From the NCBI GenBank assembly GCA_016209725.1, contig JACQVO010000019.1:1-5692 (forward strand): a stretch of DNA of 5,692 bases. The letters run 5' to 3'. Under the pieces are notes generated by a model that saw only the letters and a program-made list of their open reading frames with translations, was not told where the DNA came from and ran no database searches. Position numbers and translations under genes: made by a program. Positions 4,530-5,692 of the stretch are shown piece by piece (position 1 is the first letter of the stretch; every line of letters starts with the position of its first letter). The DNA is from Candidatus Methylomirabilota bacterium (GTDB taxonomy: Bacteria > Methylomirabilota > Methylomirabilia > Methylomirabilales > 2-02-FULL-66-22).

Positions 4530-4778
4530 ATGGGGGCAGCGATGCGCCCAGAGATACGGGCGGAGATCGACCGGGTGATCGCCGGGTTTCGCCAGGAGTG
4601 CTTGCGGGTCCTCGGCGAAACCGAGACCTTGCGGGGCCGGCTGCCGGAGCCGGCGGAGGGCTGGCGCGAGTACTTCACGCGGCGGATCTACACCGCCCTG
4701 TTGAAATACAAGGAGGAGGTTGAGGCGCTGGTGGAGGCGCACCTGACAGCGGAGAAGCGGGCACGCCCGCAGCCTTGA
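4530..4778 (+). CDS. 82-aa helical protein, unrecognised
   Basis: ATG 4530 and ATG 4542 are both possible starts; the latter (78 residues, beginning M-R-P-E-I-R-A-E-I) has GGGGG 5 bases upstream and is at least as likely. The product is charged and helical throughout: helix about 6-34 (E-I-R-A-E-I-D-R-V-I-A-G-F), a G-R-L-P-E-P-A-E-G-W turn (35-45), and a long helix about 46-78 with L-L-K-Y-K-E-E-V-E-A-L-V-E-A-H-L. It could be a helical hairpin or coiled-coil dimer. It contains one cysteine, with no signal or membrane segment. It is followed after 7 bases by the methyltransferase gene, so the two are probably co-transcribed. I do not recognise a family. Confidence 0.72.
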   Translation: MGAAMRPEIRAEIDRVIAGFRQECLRVLGETETLRGRLPEPAEGWREYFTRRIYTALLKYKEEVEALVEAHLTAEKRARPQP

Positions 4779-4785
4779 GCGGCCG

Positions 4786-5583
4786 ATGGACGAGCAACGC
4801 GTCGCTGAATTCTATAATGCGGTCGGCTGCAGTTACGATCGGTCGCTCTATTTCCTCGCCTGTGATCCCTTGTACCAGGCCGAGATTGCCCGGTTCACCC
4901 GAGGCCGCCGATTCCGACGGGTCCTGGATCTGGGCTGCGGAACGGGGAAACAGACGCTCCTGCTGGCACCTTTTGCTGACGAGGTCTGGGCCATTGACCT
5001 GTCGGCCGAATCGTTGCGCCAGGCCGAGGCACGTTGCGCCCGGGCGGGGTTTCGGAACGTGAGGTTCCTGCAGCAAAGTATCGTGGCGCTTCCGGCGGAA
5101 GACGGATCGGTGGACGCCATCTTCTCTTACGGGGATGTGATCTCCCACGTCAACGTCGCCTACCTCCAGGTGTTCGCCGAGAGTGCCCGGGTCCTGACCC
5201 CGGGCGGCCTCATGGCGTTCGAGGTGGACGGCAAGTGGGAGCTGGACATGCTCCTGCACAATCCCGAGGAGCGGGCCCGCGCCCGGGCGACGCGCGGGAT
5301 GGGACACCTCCGCATCTGGCGGGACATCCCGTGCAAGACCTTCACCGGCCCGGAAATACGGCGGATCCTTCTGAAGGCGGGGCTGCGCCCGGTCCGCATC
5401 CGCGGGGTGAACATCTTTCATTGCCTTCTGCCCGAGACGGTCCTTTTCGGCCTGCCGCAGGAGGTCGGCGCCGCCTGGCGGATGGCCTCGGCCGTCTTGC
5501 AGCGGCTGGATGCAGCGATCGGCATTCTGCCGGGGTTTTGCCGTCTGGCCTCGACGCGGCTCGTGGCGGCGGTCAAGCGCTAA
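4786..5583 (+). CDS. Class I SAM-dependent methyltransferase
   Basis: 265 residues from ATG 4786. The Rossmann-type core is plain: motif I V-L-D-L-G-C-G-T-G (46-54) for SAM binding, the acidic residue D71 ending V-W-A-I-D that should contact the ribose, the A-L-P-A-E-D-G-S-V-D-A-I-F stretch (101-113), Y-G-D-V-I-S-H-V (115-122) as the motif IV region, and A-R-V-L-T-P-G-G-L-M-A-F-E-V (134-147). It belongs to the Methyltransf_11/25-like group that includes UbiE/COQ5-type and many small-molecule enzymes. The N-terminal segment with F-Y-N-A-V-G-C-S-Y-D-R-S (9-20) is the usual cap before the core. The C-terminal part (about 150-265) continues with a strand-rich region and a helical end with hydrophobic patches, possibly membrane-proximal. 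The substrate cannot be read from sequence. The gene lies 7 bases after the preceding one and 23 bases before the next. Confidence 0.9.
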   Translation: MDEQRVAEFYNAVGCSYDRSLYFLACDPLYQAEIARFTRGRRFRRVLDLGCGTGKQTLLLAPFADEVWAIDLSAESLRQAEARCARAGFRNVRFLQQSIVALPAEDGSVDAIFSYGDVISHVNVAYLQVFAESARVLTPGGLMAFEVDGKWELDMLLHNPEERARARATRGMGHLRIWRDIPCKTFTGPEIRRILLKAGLRPVRIRGVNIFHCLLPETVLFGLPQEVGAAWRMASAVLQRLDAAIGILPGFCRLASTRLVAAVKR

Positions 5584-5606
5584 TTGCGGATTGAGGAAGC
5601 GACCGA

Positions 5607-5692
5607 ATGGAACAGGTGTTGATCCTGGTGGCGGCGATTGGCTCGATGTTCGGCCTGATTGGCCTGACGATCTGGCTGGCGTGGCTCTCGGC
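5607..5692 (+). CDS. Membrane protein, N-terminal part (3' end outside window)
   Basis: ATG 5607 follows GAGGAA at 5593-5598 with good spacing. Twenty-eight complete codons are visible, giving an uninterrupted hydrophobic helix from about residue 4 onward (V-L-I-L-V-A-A-I-G-S-M-F-G-L-I-G-L-T-I-W-L-A-W-L) with an acidic N-terminus (E2), which suggests either an N-terminal membrane anchor or the first helix of a longer protein. No family can be named from this fragment. Confidence 0.65.
   Translation, partial: MEQVLILVAAIGSMFGLIGLTIWLAWLS

Noticed and set aside
4675..5421. 248-codon open frame on the - strand opposite the methyltransferase
   Set aside because: The + strand frame has unmistakable SAM-binding motifs; the reverse frame has no domain signals and is a typical high-GC antisense shadow.
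1..5692. CRISPR array, transposon ends, tRNA or rRNA genes
   Set aside because: I saw no regularly spaced repeats, transposase-like frame, terminal inverted repeats or structured RNA signatures; the window is almost fully coding on the + strand.

Overview
This is a GC-rich, gene-dense bacterial window in which every supportable gene lies on the + strand. I count 15 coding regions in 5.7 kb: 13 complete and one cut by each window edge. Most are very short (39-119 aa). The high GC content and proteobacterial-type respiratory parts (a chlorite-dismutase-family haem protein, a cytochrome c maturation CcmH/CcmI-type domain, a dihaem cytochrome c, CPxCG-type small zinc ribbons) recall uncultured NC10/Methylomirabilota- or Rokubacteria-like genomes. 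That placement is an impression from composition and protein flavour, not a demonstrated assignment.

Layout. 1-192 is the C-terminal end of a chlorite-dismutase/HemQ-family protein. 205-1380 holds four small envelope-related genes: a four-cysteine protein with two C-terminal membrane helices, a 57-aa two-helix membrane protein with a GTG start, a 109-aa lipoprotein, and a 39-aa single-helix membrane protein. 1403-2011 holds a ribbon-helix-helix-like protein (TTG start with a strong ribosome binding site) followed by a member of the 'virulence factor' (Virulence_fact, PF13769-like) family. 2105-3783 is the most coherent part: a membrane-anchored protein carrying the C-terminal domain of CcmH/CcmI (CycH), a stand-alone four-motif DnaJ-type zinc finger, a 44-aa helical microprotein, and a dihaem c-type cytochrome built from two tandem copies of one domain. 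3770-4778 is a run of overlapping or abutting small genes: two small zinc ribbons, and two helical proteins I do not recognise. 4786-5583 is a class I SAM-dependent methyltransferase, and 5607-5692 begins another membrane protein.

How it may work together. Many junctions overlap or abut (GTGA at 3148, a 14-nt overlap at 3770, stop/start abutment at 3920, ATGA at 4276), which implies translational coupling, most clearly from 3017 to 4455. No intergenic gap exceeds about 95 bases. I see no convincing promoter, terminator, RNA gene, mobile element, CRISPR array or long repeat. The plain reading is a co-transcribed set of envelope and electron-transfer accessory genes around a haem/cytochrome c theme. 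The link between the cytochrome, the CcmI-like domain and the small zinc-binding proteins is inference from gene order only.
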